64,000 nucleotides of DNA from Olleya marilimosa CAM030 (GCF_000518485.1 NZ_JADR01000010.1:92512-156511), one strand, 5' to 3'. Shown: positions 18,911-29,546, counted from the first letter of the stretch. The notes: a model not told the origin generated them from the sequence alone. Translations and numbers: made by a program.

Positions 18911-19651
18911 ATGAAACCTATCTTGCTATTTCTTGCTTTTTTTGTCATGACTTCTATGTCTGGACAAGTTATTAAAAACGAGGTTTCTACAGGTCAAGCT
19001 AAGCATTCAAATCTTCCTTTGGTAGATTTAAATTCAAGTTTACAAGACAACTCTAATGCTGTTAATTATCAAGGTTATTATCTGTCTAATGCAAGTTTAC
19101 CTGATGTGTCTGGTTCTCCTTTTCCATTTGAAGATGCTGTAATTATAATTAGCACTATTGATGGTAAAGCATATAAAGTACCAAACGGTAATTATAATGC
19201 AAGTACAGATGAAGTTGTATCTAATTTTGCAAAAGACTCTTCTTTTGTATTTCAATCCAAAACTATTAAAAGTGTAAAGTTTGAGAAATATACAGCTACA
19301 CGATATAAAGATATAAACGATAAAGACCATTTTTATTTTGAATTAACGCCACATGCGTCTATTAAACTATTAAAAAAATATTCAGCTAAAATCATTGATG
19401 GTCAAATTAATGTTTTAACAAAACAAAAAACATCCCCTGATATGTTTAGTTTATCAGATAGCTATGGCATAACTATTGATGGTAAAACAGTAACAGATTT
19501 TAAACTAAATAAAAAGTCAGTTTTAAAACTTCTAGCAAGTCATAAAAAGTTGATTCAAGATTTCGTTAAAAAAGAAAATTTATCATACAAAGAAGAATAT
19601 GACATTATAAGAATCCTAAATTATTACAGTGTTATTTCAAAATTAAATTAA
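18911..19651 (+). CDS. Secreted protein of unknown function, tandem paralogue 1
   Basis: The 246-residue product has a signal peptide (MKPILLFLAFFVMTSMSGQ). The mature protein shares nearly its whole length with the next gene: NAVNYQGYYLSNAS, FPFEDAVIIISTIDGKAYKVPNGNYNA, SNFAKDSSFVF, FELTPHASIKLLKKY, DGQINVLTKQKTSPD and a C-terminal lysine-rich helical region ending in NYYSV. I recognise no domain. It starts 21 bases after the rplQ terminator; TACATTTA (18889-18896) is a weak -7 candidate. Export and the lack of a lipobox suggest a periplasmic or surface protein. Confidence 0.8.
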   Translation: MKPILLFLAFFVMTSMSGQVIKNEVSTGQAKHSNLPLVDLNSSLQDNSNAVNYQGYYLSNASLPDVSGSPFPFEDAVIIISTIDGKAYKVPNGNYNASTDEVVSNFAKDSSFVFQSKTIKSVKFEKYTATRYKDINDKDHFYFELTPHASIKLLKKYSAKIIDGQINVLTKQKTSPDMFSLSDSYGITIDGKTVTDFKLNKKSVLKLLASHKKLIQDFVKKENLSYKEEYDIIRILNYYSVISKLN

Positions 19652-19660
19652 ATATAATAT

Positions 19661-19679
19661 ACACACACACACACACACA
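19661..19679 (+). repeat. AC dinucleotide repeat upstream of paralogue 2
   Basis: An uninterrupted (AC)9-A run lies between the two paralogues, 21 bases before the start of the second; a shorter ACACACAC run directly precedes the ATG. Such tracts can change length by slippage. Confidence 0.9.
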
Positions 19680-19700
19680 AATTCATTCAAAAACACACAC

Positions 19701-20408
19701 ATGAAAAACTACTTATTTATTTTTACCTTATTATTGTCAACTTTTTCCATTGCACAAGGAAGTAACAATTTTAGCTCTAACTTATCAGCTGCAACAAATG
19801 ATAATACCCAGCAAAATATGTTTAATGCAGTTAATTATCAAGGCGCTTACTTGGCTAATGGAAAATCAAGTGCTGTAATAGGGACGCCATTTGCTTTTGA
19901 GGATGCTACAATTGAAATCACTTCAAAAGAAGGTAAAGTATATAAAGTGCCAAATGGTAATTATAATGCTAAATCAAACCAAATCGTTTCAAATTTCGCT
20001 AAAGATTCTTCTTTTGTTTTCGATGCAAAAGCAATAGAGTCTGTTAAATTTGATAAATATGTTGCTAAAATTTATAGAGATGAAGATAGCAAAGCCAAAT
20101 TCTTTTTTGAATTAACACCACATACAACAGTTAAGCTATTAAAAAGATATGAAGCGATAATTAAAGATGGACAGATTAATGTTATGACCAAGCAAAAAAC
20201 TTCTCCAGATAAATATGTTGTTAATGATAGTTATGCGATTTCTAAAGATGGAGTAACAACTGAAGAGTTTAAATTAAAAAAGAAATCAATATTAAAATTA
20301 CTTGAAGATAAGAAAAAGTTAATTGAAAAATTTGTTGACGATAATGATCTATCCTACAAAGAGGAAGCAGATGTTGTCAAGATTTTTAATTATTATAGCA
20401 TTAATTAA
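19701..20408 (+). CDS. Secreted protein of unknown function, tandem paralogue 2
   Basis: The 235-residue product has a signal peptide (MKNYLFIFTLLLSTFSIAQ) and aligns with the previous protein from NAVNYQG to the C-terminal NYYSI. Long blocks are identical or conservative: DGQIN, LTKQKTSPD or MTKQKTSPD, FAKDSSFVF. This is a clear tandem duplication. Function and partners are unknown. It has its own terminator just downstream, before carA. Confidence 0.8.
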   Translation: MKNYLFIFTLLLSTFSIAQGSNNFSSNLSAATNDNTQQNMFNAVNYQGAYLANGKSSAVIGTPFAFEDATIEITSKEGKVYKVPNGNYNAKSNQIVSNFAKDSSFVFDAKAIESVKFDKYVAKIYRDEDSKAKFFFELTPHTTVKLLKRYEAIIKDGQINVMTKQKTSPDKYVVNDSYAISKDGVTTEEFKLKKKSILKLLEDKKKLIEKFVDDNDLSYKEEADVVKIFNYYSIN

Positions 20409-20421
20409 GATGCAAGACATT

Positions 20422-20458
20422 AAAAAAGGGTAATCTATTTTAGATTATCCTTTTTTTT
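20422..20458 (+). terminator. Intrinsic terminator after paralogue 2
   Basis: AAAAAAGGGTAATCT (from 20422) pairs with AGATTATCC plus T residues (one G-T pair), ending in a T8 tract at 20451-20458. An in-frame ATG for the carA frame starts immediately after it at 20459, but that is too early for the real start. Confidence 0.8.
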
Positions 20459-20485
20459 ATGCAATTTTGTGAAACTTTTAGAATT

Positions 20486-21589
20486 ATGAAATATCAAAGA
20501 TTAAAAAAAGCTCTGATCTTATTAGAGGATGGCACCATTTTTCATGGAAAAGCTGTAGGAAAAGAAGGAACAGCATTTGGAGAAATTTGCTTCAACACAG
20601 GAATGACTGGATATCAAGAAATTTTCACCGATCCTTCATATTTTGGTCAACTTATGGTAACTACCAATGCACATATTGGTAACTATGGTGTTAACGATAA
20701 CGAAAACGAATCGGACTCGATTAAAATTTCGGGATTAATCTGTAAAAATTTTAGTTATGATTTTTCAAGAGTTGATTCAAACGGTTCATTAGAAGACTTT
20801 CTTAACAAGCATAACCTTTTAGCTATATCTGATGTGGATACAAGAGCATTAGTTAGTTACATTAGAGACAATGGTGTGATGAATGCTATCATTTCGACAG
20901 ACGTAGATAACATTGACAGCTTAAAGCAACAATTAGAAGAAGTGCCTTCTATGAGTGGTTTAGAGTTAGCATCCAAAGTATCTACTAAAGAGCCATATTT
21001 TATTGGAGATGAAAACGCACCAATAAAAATAGCAGCTTTAGACATAGGAATTAAAAAGAATATTTTACGTAATCTAGTTAAAAGAGATGCGTACGTTAAA
21101 GTATATCCTTATAATTCAACATTCGAAGATTTAAATTCATGGAATCCAGATGGATATTTCTTATCTAATGGACCTGGTGATCCAGAACCATTAGTGGAAG
21201 CGCAAGCATTAGCTAAAGAAATAATAAAAAGAGATTTACCTTTATTTGGTATTTGTTTAGGACATCAAGTTATAGCTTTAGCTAACGGAATCTCAACCTA
21301 CAAAATGCATAATGGACACAGAGGTATAAATCACCCAGTAAAAAACCTAATTACAGGTAAAGGTGAAATAACATCTCAAAACCATGGATTTGCAGTAAAT
21401 AGAGAAGAAGCAGAAGCACATCCAGATATTGAGATTACTCATGTACATCTTAATGATAACACTGTTGCAGGATTAAAAATGAAATCAAAAAACGTGTTCT
21501 CTGTACAATATCACCCAGAAGCAAGTCCAGGACCACATGACTCTTCCTATTTATTTGACCAATTTATAAGTAATATAAAAAATAAATAA
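20486..21589 (+). CDS. carA: Carbamoyl-phosphate synthase, small (glutaminase) subunit
   Basis: The 367-residue enzyme subunit hydrolyses glutamine and passes ammonia to CarB for carbamoyl phosphate, the precursor of pyrimidines and arginine. The N-terminal CPSase small-subunit domain (LEDGTIFHGKAVG, GMTGYQEIFTDPSY) is followed by a class I glutamine amidotransferase domain with the nucleophile in LFGICLGHQ and the histidine in YHPEA. I chose the ATG at 20486 (MKYQRLKKALI). An ATG 27 bases upstream lies directly on the terminator and over a near-consensus -7 box (CAATTTTG, 20462-20469). carB is not in the window. Confidence 0.96.
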   Translation: MKYQRLKKALILLEDGTIFHGKAVGKEGTAFGEICFNTGMTGYQEIFTDPSYFGQLMVTTNAHIGNYGVNDNENESDSIKISGLICKNFSYDFSRVDSNGSLEDFLNKHNLLAISDVDTRALVSYIRDNGVMNAIISTDVDNIDSLKQQLEEVPSMSGLELASKVSTKEPYFIGDENAPIKIAALDIGIKKNILRNLVKRDAYVKVYPYNSTFEDLNSWNPDGYFLSNGPGDPEPLVEAQALAKEIIKRDLPLFGICLGHQVIALANGISTYKMHNGHRGINHPVKNLITGKGEITSQNHGFAVNREEAEAHPDIEITHVHLNDNTVAGLKMKSKNVFSVQYHPEASPGPHDSSYLFDQFISNIKNK

Positions 21590-21593
21590 TATT

Positions 21594-21630
21594 AAAAAGA
21601 CAACGATTTTAAAGTTTCGTTGTCTTTTTT
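21594..21630 (+). terminator. Intrinsic terminator after carA
   Basis: AAAAAGACAACGA (21594-21606) pairs with TCGTTGTCTTTTT (from 21617), ending in a T-tract. Confidence 0.88.
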
Positions 21631-21705
21631 ATTTTACTAAAACGTTATAGATAGAATTTTATGTATTTCTGTTATAAAACCTATATATAGCTGAAAATTA
21701 AACAT

Positions 21706-21713
21706 TAAATTTG
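21706..21713 (+). promoter_or_regulatory. -7 box of eno promoter (TAAATTTG)
   Basis: This is an exact TAnnTTTG match 27 bases upstream of the eno start. No TTG was found at the usual -33 distance. The leader between box and start ends in CACACACAT. Confidence 0.55.
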
Positions 21714-21728
21714 AAATTAATAAACTAA

Positions 21729-23033
<1,305 letters not shown>

Positions 23034-23054
23034 GTGTTTTACTATCACAAATAC

Positions 23055-23088
23055 AAAGCCTTTCAGCGTTAGTTGAAAGGCTTTTTTT
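23055..23088 (+). terminator. Intrinsic terminator after eno
   Basis: AAAGCCTTTCA (23055-23065) pairs perfectly with TGAAAGGCTTT (from 23074), followed by a T-tract ending at 23088. Confidence 0.9.
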
Positions 23089-23214
23089 ATTTAAATCATC
23101 TATATAAATTAAACCTATATTAAAATTGTTAAAACCATTATAAATACCCTTTCTAAATCGTTATAGTTTTTGTAAATTTACAATTCTAAATAAACATACA
23201 ATAAATCAATATAC

Positions 23215-24501
23215 ATGTCAAATAAAGCAACGCTTGAAATTAATGGAGAAAAACATGAATTTCCCTTAATTGTAGGTACTGAAAATGAAATAGGAATAGA
23301 TATTAAAAATCTTAGAGCTGTTACAGGTGGTGTGACAACTATTGATCCAGGATACAAAAATACAGGATCATGTGAGAGTGCTATTACTTTTTTAGATGGA
23401 GAAAAAGGAATTTTAAGATACAGAGGTTATTCTATTGAAGAATTAGCTGAAAAAGCGGATTTCCTTGAAGTAGCGTTTTTATTAATTTTTGGTGAATTAC
23501 CAACTAAAGAGCAACTTAATAAATTTGAAAATGATATTAAGGAGCAGTCTGTTGTTGATGACGATGTAAAGAAAATTTTAGATGCATTCCCTAAGTCAGC
23601 ACATCCAATGGGTGTTCTTTCTTCTTTAACAAGTGCATTAACAGCGTTTAACCCATCATCAGTAAACGTAGACTCAGAGGAGGATATGTACAAAACTGTA
23701 TGTAAAATAATGGGTAAATTTCCGGTGTTAGTAGCATGGACAATGCGTAAGCAAAAAGGTTTACCATTAGATTATGGAGATGACAATTTAGGATATGTTG
23801 AAAACATCCTAAAAATGATGTTTAAAAAACCTAATCAAGAGTATACTCAAAACCCAATCTTAGTTAATGCTTTAGATAAGTTATTAATTTTACATGCAGA
23901 TCATGAGCAAAACTGTTCTACATCTACAGTTAGAATAGTAGGATCATCTCACGCAGGTTTATTTGCTTCTTTATCTTCAGGTATTTCAGCACTTTGGGGA
24001 CCATTACATGGTGGAGCAAACCAAGCAGTATTAGAAATGCTAGAAGCTATTAAAGAAGATGGTGGAGATACTAAAAAGTATATGGCTAAAGCTAAGGACA
24101 AAGAAGATCCTTTCCGTTTAATGGGCTTTGGACACAGAGTTTACAAAAACTTTGATCCAAGAGCAAAAATTATTAAAAAAGCTGCTGATGAAGTATTAGG
24201 AGATTTAGGAATTGAAGATCCTGTATTAGACATTGCTAAAGGATTAGCTGAAGAAGCTTTAAGTGATCCATATTTTGTAGATCGTAAGTTATATCCAAAC
24301 GTAGATTTCTATTCTGGTATTATTTATAGAGGTATGGGAATCCCAACAGAGATGTTTACAGTAATGTTTGCTTTAGGACGTTTACCAGGTTGGATTGCAC
24401 AATGGAAAGAAATGCGTAACCGTAAGGAGCCAATTGGACGTCCAAGACAAATATATATTGGAGAAAATTTAAGATCTTTCAAATCAATTTCTGAAAGATA
24501 G
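23215..24501 (+). CDS. gltA: Citrate synthase (type II)
   Basis: The 428-residue enzyme condenses oxaloacetate and acetyl-CoA in the TCA cycle. Catalytic and substrate residues are visible: histidines in GSSHAG, PLHGGANQAVL and MGFGHRVYK, and the aspartate in PNVDFYSG. The N-terminal extension before the core is that of the longer, NADH-sensitive type II family. A weak -7 candidate (TAAATTTA, 23173-23180) lies 35 bases before the start. Confidence 0.97.
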   Translation: MSNKATLEINGEKHEFPLIVGTENEIGIDIKNLRAVTGGVTTIDPGYKNTGSCESAITFLDGEKGILRYRGYSIEELAEKADFLEVAFLLIFGELPTKEQLNKFENDIKEQSVVDDDVKKILDAFPKSAHPMGVLSSLTSALTAFNPSSVNVDSEEDMYKTVCKIMGKFPVLVAWTMRKQKGLPLDYGDDNLGYVENILKMMFKKPNQEYTQNPILVNALDKLLILHADHEQNCSTSTVRIVGSSHAGLFASLSSGISALWGPLHGGANQAVLEMLEAIKEDGGDTKKYMAKAKDKEDPFRLMGFGHRVYKNFDPRAKIIKKAADEVLGDLGIEDPVLDIAKGLAEEALSDPYFVDRKLYPNVDFYSGIIYRGMGIPTEMFTVMFALGRLPGWIAQWKEMRNRKEPIGRPRQIYIGENLRSFKSISER

Positions 24502-24518
24502 ATTTCAATTATTAATAT

Positions 24519-24553
24519 AAAAAAAGCTTCATAAATTATTATGGAGCTTTTTT
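24519..24553 (+). terminator. Intrinsic terminator after gltA
   Basis: AAAAAAAGCTTCATAA (24519-24534) pairs with TTATGGAGCTTTTTT (24539-24553), with one G-T pair. Confidence 0.82.
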
Positions 24554-24554
24554 A

Positions 24555-24562
24555 TATCTTTA
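24555..24562 (+). promoter_or_regulatory. -7-like box directly before the next start (TATCTTTA)
   Basis: TATCTTTA differs from TAnnTTTG at the last base. It ends only 4 bases before the ATG at 24567, so transcription would begin at or next to the start codon. Confidence 0.4.
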
Positions 24563-24566
24563 CTTT

Positions 24567-25481
24567 ATGTTAAAACTAAACGTAAAAAACGAAACCTCTA
24601 GATTAAGAGCAGTCGTTTTAGGAACAGCAGTTAGTAATGGTCCAACACCAAAACTAGAAGAAGCATACGACCCAAAATCTTATTTACATATCAAAGCAGG
24701 TACTTACCCAATTGAAGCAGATATGGTCAATGAAATGGAGTCGGTTGCTAAAATTTTTGAAAAATACGATGTTAAAGTTTACAGACCAGAATTAATAAAG
24801 GATTGTAATCAGATTTTTGCTAGAGATATTGCTTTTGTAATTGATGATGTGTTTGTAAAAGCTAACATCCTTCCTGAAAGAGAAAACGAACTTGATGCTA
24901 TTCAATATTTAATTGATACAATAGATCCTAAAAAAGTGATACGTCCACCAGAGGAAGTGCACATTGAAGGAGGAGACGTAATGCTATGCAACGACTATAT
25001 CTTCATTGGGACTTATAGAGGTGATGATTATTCAGACTACATCGTAGCCAGAACAAATCAAGCAGGTGTTGATTATATAACACAACAATTTCCGCATAAA
25101 AAAATTAAAAGTTTTGATTTAAATAAATCACAAACAAATCCATATGACAATGCCTTGCATTTAGACTGTTGTTTCCAGCCTATAGGAACTAATAAAGCGA
25201 TTTTACATAAAGAGGGATTTAGAGATGAAACTGAGTATGAATGGTTGTTAAATTACTTCGGAAAAGAGAATTGTTTTATAATTACTAAAGAAGAAATGTT
25301 TAACATGAATAGTAACATATTTAGTATCTCTGAAGACGTTATAATTTCAGAAAAAAACTTTACTAGACTTAATACTTGGTTGCGAGAAAAAGGGTTTACA
25401 GTTGAAGAAGTACCTTATGCTGAAATAGCAAAACAAGAAGGTTTACTAAGATGCAGCACAATGCCTTTAATTAGGGATTAA
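24567..25481 (+). CDS. Arginine deiminase/dimethylargininase-fold hydrolase
   Basis: The 304-residue product belongs to the guanidino-group-modifying (pentein) superfamily. Visible active-site segments are FARDIAFVI, HIEGGDVMLCNDY (acidic residues), NALHLDCCFQPIG (histidine) and a C-terminal cysteine in GLLRCSTMPLIRD. Family members hydrolyse arginine, citrulline-type or methylated-arginine substrates; NG,NG-dimethylarginine dimethylaminohydrolase is the usual database label. The exact substrate cannot be read from the sequence. The start is fixed by the conserved N-terminus (NVKNETSRLRAVVLG). It is a single gene between two terminators. Confidence 0.82.
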   Translation: MLKLNVKNETSRLRAVVLGTAVSNGPTPKLEEAYDPKSYLHIKAGTYPIEADMVNEMESVAKIFEKYDVKVYRPELIKDCNQIFARDIAFVIDDVFVKANILPERENELDAIQYLIDTIDPKKVIRPPEEVHIEGGDVMLCNDYIFIGTYRGDDYSDYIVARTNQAGVDYITQQFPHKKIKSFDLNKSQTNPYDNALHLDCCFQPIGTNKAILHKEGFRDETEYEWLLNYFGKENCFIITKEEMFNMNSNIFSISEDVIISEKNFTRLNTWLREKGFTVEEVPYAEIAKQEGLLRCSTMPLIRD

Positions 25482-25499
25482 AAGACGATATTTATAAAC

Positions 25500-25533
25500 A
25501 AAAAGCCTCTTTAATTAAAAGAGGCTTTTTTTA
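25500..25533. terminator. Bidirectional terminator between convergent genes
   Basis: AAAAAGCCTCTTT and AAAGAGGCTTTTT form a symmetrical hairpin with a T-tract on either strand. It can end both the hydrolase transcript (plus) and the dehydrogenase transcript (minus). Confidence 0.88.
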
Positions 25534-25551
25534 TTTTTAATAAAATAGATA

Positions 25552-26271
25552 TTATGGATTTGTAGACCATAACGCAGCACTTTTAAGCATTGCTCTTCTA
25601 GGTAATTTTAATCCAGCTACAATTAATTCGGCAAAATCATCAGGTTGTAATACACTATCTTCAGAGTTTTTATCTGCAATGCCTAAGTTAATAGACATGT
25701 CTGAAGCTATAGTACTTGGTGTCAAAGTACAAACTCTAATGTTATTTTTTCTAACCTCTTTCATTAAGGACTCAGACATACCAATCACAGCAAATTTTGA
25801 TGCAGAATAGGCAGACGTGTTAGCGTTACCATTTAATCCAGCAGTTGATGATATATTAATAATATCTCCTTCGTTTTGATTTATTAAATATGGTAAAACC
25901 TCTTTAGTGACGTAATACATTCCCATAACGTTGGTTTGAATAATTTTACTCCATTGGTCAACCTCCATGTCATTTAAAGATCCAAAAGCAGCTATTCCTG
26001 CATTGTTAACTAAAATGTCTACTTTTCCTAATTGGTCTATAATAGTTTTGATTCCGGTTTTAACAGCCTCGTAATTACCTACGTCAAAAACAGCGTAAAT
26101 TGCATTAACACCTAAAGCTTTTAATTGGGTTACGGTTTCTTGTAAGTCAGCTTCATTTCTTCCAGTAATAGCAACATCAATACCTTCCTTAGCAAAGGCA
26201 ATTGCTGTAGCTTTACCTAAACCTTTACTTCCTCCTGTAATTATTGCTTTTCTATTTTTTAAATGTTCCAT
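25552..26271 (-). CDS. Short-chain dehydrogenase/reductase, FabG-like
   Basis: The 239-residue NAD(P)-dependent oxidoreductase has a Rossmann fold with GGSKGLGKA (cofactor loop), NNAGIA and the catalytic pair YSASK preceded by a serine in ISSTAG. The ITGRNEADL segment suggests NADPH preference. It resembles 3-ketoacyl-ACP reductases, but the context offers no fatty-acid genes, so the substrate is open. It converges on the previous gene and lies 106 bases downstream of the TonB receptor gene. Confidence 0.88.
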   Translation of the reverse strand: MEHLKNRKAIITGGSKGLGKATAIAFAKEGIDVAITGRNEADLQETVTQLKALGVNAIYAVFDVGNYEAVKTGIKTIIDQLGKVDILVNNAGIAAFGSLNDMEVDQWSKIIQTNVMGMYYVTKEVLPYLINQNEGDIINISSTAGLNGNANTSAYSASKFAVIGMSESLMKEVRKNNIRVCTLTPSTIASDMSINLGIADKNSEDSVLQPDDFAELIVAGLKLPRRAMLKSAALWSTNP

Positions 26272-26377
26272 AATTGATTTAATATCTGTATGTTTTTATA
26301 ATATGTTTAGCCTCAGGATAATATGGAGACTATTATAAGAGTTAACGAAATTATAGGATTTTTATCAGAAAGTCAAA

Positions 26378-28654
26378 CTAAAATGTAACTCTAAAACTAA
26401 CATTTGGTGTTAATCCTAATGAAGTGTTTTCAATTGTATTGACTTGATTACTATCAATAGTATAATAGGTGTTAAGTATATTTTCTCTGTTAAGAATATT
26501 CCAAACTGAAGCTCCAACAACTGCATTATTTTCGCCTAATTTAAATTGATAAGTTGCAGATAAGTCTGCTCTAATATAGGAGCTTAACCTACTACTGTTT
26601 GGAGCATTATAATTAATAGTGTTATTAATAATTGGCGTATTGTCATTGACTTGAGTGTAGGGTTTACCAGAATGCCAATTGACACCAAAAGCTAATTTTA
26701 GTTGTTGCCAACTATAAGTGCTACCATAATTAATTTGATGTTTTATATCAAAATTACTAGGGAAAGCGTTGCTGTTGTTTAAGTCTTTAAACGTATAATT
26801 ATTATTACTATAACTATAACCTATCCATGTACTAAATTGGTTAATTTGTTTATTAATTAATACATCAATACCCTTAACATCATAACCTCCATTAACATTT
26901 ATAAATTGGTATTGGTTTTGTAAGCCCTGACTTCGGGTAGTTACTCCATTAACCGTTTTGTAATAGCCTTCAATACTTAATAATAATTTGTTTTTATTAT
27001 AAGTTATGCCTAAACCTAACTGCTTGCTTTTTTGAATTGGAATGGTATTATTGTTAGCTAAAACCCATCGACGATTTTCTACACCTAAAAAGTCGTTTTG
27101 TAAATCTATTAACTGTGATGTGGTTTGACTTTTGTATTCCCCAGAAAGTTCGGCTCTAAAATTTTTTAAAAAGCGTTGACTAATATGTAACCTTGGTTCT
27201 AAAACACCTATTTTAAAGTTTTTGAAGTAATTATGACGAAACCCTAGTTTGATTAAAGAATTTTTATTTTTGGATTGTAATACCGTTTCAGCGTATACAC
27301 TATGTGCTGTTAAGATTCGCTTTAAGTTTATATTTAAAAATGGGTCATTTGTTTCTTCTAAATTGCTTACCGAAACTTCATTAAATTGATAACCTCCATT
27401 AATTGTAAAGGCGTTATTAAAATTATAATTAGCATCAATATTAAACCCATTGTCAACAACTTTATTTTCTTGTATTAATCGTTGGTTATTTGCCATATTA
27501 TAATCCGAGGATCTTAAATCGTAATTAGAGTAATACCCTTTAATTGTGGTATTAAATTTATTATTCCAAAAGCGCTCATACTGTATAGCAGATGCTCTGT
27601 TTTGTTGCTTAAGTTGATTGCTATTGTTTTGTGAAGCATCAGTATTAGAGGACTCTTCAAAATCTAATTGATTAAATACATTTAGTAATGTAAAACGTAA
27701 TTTATCTTTTTCAGTAATATCGTGTAATAGTTTTAATGAAATGTCACTAAACCTAAAAGTTTGATTATCTGTAAAAGAATTTTCTGTGTCTGACACTTCA
27801 GAGTCTTGAAAGACGCGTTTAAAATATTGGTTGTAAGTTGGTGTGTTTAATACGTCTGTAATAGCACGACGTGTTGCTAATTGTAATTGTGTTTTTGATG
27901 TTAAGGGTATAATAGCAAAACCATCTGCAGTAATCATATTTATGCCTATTCCAGCGCTAAAATCGGCATCTATATTATCCGATAATTTCATGTCAATCAT
28001 GCTGCTAATTCCGTCACCAAAACGTGCGCTTGTTCCGTTTTTTATAACAGCTACATGTTTGGTTAAATATGGGTTAAAGGCAGATATTAGACCAAAAAAG
28101 TGTCCGGATTGATACATTTTTATTCCATCATATAAAATAAGGTTTTGATCATGCGTTCCTCCTCTAACATTAATGTTAGATACCGTTTCATCTACACTTA
28201 AAACACCAGGTATGGCTTGAATGGTTTGTAATATATCAGGTTCAATTAAACCAGGTAAAATTTCAAAGGATTTTGGTGATATGGTTATATGACCAGATTT
28301 GTTTTTGTCAATACCAGTGGTTAAGTAATTAGAGATAGTAATTTCGTCTAATTTTTGAAAAGAAAAACCATTTATATTGCCTGTAACGGTAATAAAATGG
28401 TCGTCTAATTTGTTGAATTTTATGTCAGTTTCGATTTCTATTTTTGATAACATATCATCCAGAGAATCTTTACTGTCAAACGTCACAAAAACACCCTTAA
28501 TTACTTTGTCTGCATAAGAAAAACTAACTTTATACTGATACTCTATTGTAGATAGGACATCTAATAAAGGAAATTTTTTATTTTGGGCATAAAAAGAAAA
28601 GCTAAAGGCTAATGCAATAATTAATAATAGGGTCTTTTTTAACGATTTATTCAC
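26378..28654 (-). CDS. TonB-dependent receptor with STN signalling domain
   Basis: The 758-residue outer-membrane receptor has a signal peptide (ends FSFYAQ), an STN domain at about residues 28-97 (PLLDVLSTIEYQYKVSFSYAD), a plug domain (SKSFEILPGLIEPDILQTIQAIPG, then VRGG and GHFFG) and a beta-barrel ending in F. STN-bearing receptors pass a periplasmic signal to a FecR anti-sigma factor. fecR and the sigma gene lie directly upstream; its start overlaps fecR by 8 bases. No SusD partner gene is present, so a siderophore, cofactor or peptide ligand is as likely as a glycan. The ligand is unknown. Confidence 0.92.
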   Translation of the reverse strand: MNKSLKKTLLLIIALAFSFSFYAQNKKFPLLDVLSTIEYQYKVSFSYADKVIKGVFVTFDSKDSLDDMLSKIEIETDIKFNKLDDHFITVTGNINGFSFQKLDEITISNYLTTGIDKNKSGHITISPKSFEILPGLIEPDILQTIQAIPGVLSVDETVSNINVRGGTHDQNLILYDGIKMYQSGHFFGLISAFNPYLTKHVAVIKNGTSARFGDGISSMIDMKLSDNIDADFSAGIGINMITADGFAIIPLTSKTQLQLATRRAITDVLNTPTYNQYFKRVFQDSEVSDTENSFTDNQTFRFSDISLKLLHDITEKDKLRFTLLNVFNQLDFEESSNTDASQNNSNQLKQQNRASAIQYERFWNNKFNTTIKGYYSNYDLRSSDYNMANNQRLIQENKVVDNGFNIDANYNFNNAFTINGGYQFNEVSVSNLEETNDPFLNINLKRILTAHSVYAETVLQSKNKNSLIKLGFRHNYFKNFKIGVLEPRLHISQRFLKNFRAELSGEYKSQTTSQLIDLQNDFLGVENRRWVLANNNTIPIQKSKQLGLGITYNKNKLLLSIEGYYKTVNGVTTRSQGLQNQYQFINVNGGYDVKGIDVLINKQINQFSTWIGYSYSNNNYTFKDLNNSNAFPSNFDIKHQINYGSTYSWQQLKLAFGVNWHSGKPYTQVNDNTPIINNTINYNAPNSSRLSSYIRADLSATYQFKLGENNAVVGASVWNILNRENILNTYYTIDSNQVNTIENTSLGLTPNVSFRVTF

Positions 28655-29546
28655 GCGTTAAAATAATGGTTTTGTTAACTTTTTTATAGCGTAATTGTAG
28701 TGGTTGTGTTATGGACTGTAATGCAATATTAATGTCATTGTGTGTAAACTTACCCGAAAACAATTCGTCTTGTTTAATCGTTTTAGCATCAATCTTTACA
28801 TTATACTGTCTTTCAAACTCATCTAAAACTTCGCTTAAAGGTACGCTAATAAAACTACTTACATTGTTTAACCAATCTGGTTTTTTTGCACTTAAAGTTA
28901 ACCGCTCAATAGGCTTATTATTAATTATTAAAAAGGAGTCTCCTGCTTTTAATTTGGTTTCAGCACTGTTAAAAGTCACATTAACCATGCCTTCATAGCA
29001 GGTAACTTCAAAATAATTTTGACGTTGCTTAACATTAAATTCTGTTCCAACAACGGTTACTATTCCTGATGTTGTAACAACATTAAAGGTGCTTCCTTTT
29101 TTAACTTTAAAAAAGGCTTCGCCTTCCAATTTAAGACTGCGTGTATTGTCTGTCCATTGTTTTGGATTATAGGTGATTTTAGATAACGCATTTAAATTAA
29201 CTTCAGAGTGGTCAGGAAGTTGGATTAATGACTTTTCTGCGTAATGTGTATTGATAGTAGTGTCTAAAGTTGTGGTATAATAATAGGCTCCAAAACAAAT
29301 AGCTAAAATAGCTGCTATTTTAAGTAATGGAGATAACCAATTAGTTTGTCTATTGGGTTGTTTTTTAATGTTAGTAAGGACGGTTTGTAAAGCCTCGTCC
29401 GTATTAAACTCTGGTGCTTTAAAACCCTTACTGTAGTTAGATAACTTAATTATAGCCTCATAGTCCTCAAGCGCTTTAAAAGCTTCAAGTTCTTCAGGTG
29501 ATAGGTCGTTGTCCAACCATTTTAATATTAGTACTTCTTTATTCAT
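28647..29546 (-). CDS. FecR-family anti-sigma factor
   Basis: The 299-residue single-pass inner-membrane protein has a cytoplasmic N-terminal region (about 1-70), a transmembrane helix (LLKIAAILAICFGAYYY), a periplasmic FecR domain (IQLPDHSEVNLNALSKITYNPKQW, then GEAFFKV and VVGTEFNVK) and a C-terminal DUF4974 (SEVLDEFERQYNVKI). It should hold the ECF sigma factor inactive until the TonB receptor signals. Its own promoter-like motif lies in the 67-base gap after the sigma gene. Confidence 0.92.
   Translation of the reverse strand: MNKEVLILKWLDNDLSPEELEAFKALEDYEAIIKLSNYSKGFKAPEFNTDEALQTVLTNIKKQPNRQTNWLSPLLKIAAILAICFGAYYYTTTLDTTINTHYAEKSLIQLPDHSEVNLNALSKITYNPKQWTDNTRSLKLEGEAFFKVKKGSTFNVVTTSGIVTVVGTEFNVKQRQNYFEVTCYEGMVNVTFNSAETKLKAGDSFLIINNKPIERLTLSAKKPDWLNNVSSFISVPLSEVLDEFERQYNVKIDAKTIKQDELFSGKFTHNDINIALQSITQPLQLRYKKVNKTIILTRE

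Noticed and set aside
23427..23693. Minus-strand frame inside gltA
   Set aside because: It is antisense to conserved citrate synthase sequence and has no recognisable motif.
26272..26377. Terminator or promoter between the TonB receptor and dehydrogenase genes
   Set aside because: A weak inverted repeat is present, but there is no T-tract on the minus strand and no exact TAnnTTTG box, so I see nothing I can support.
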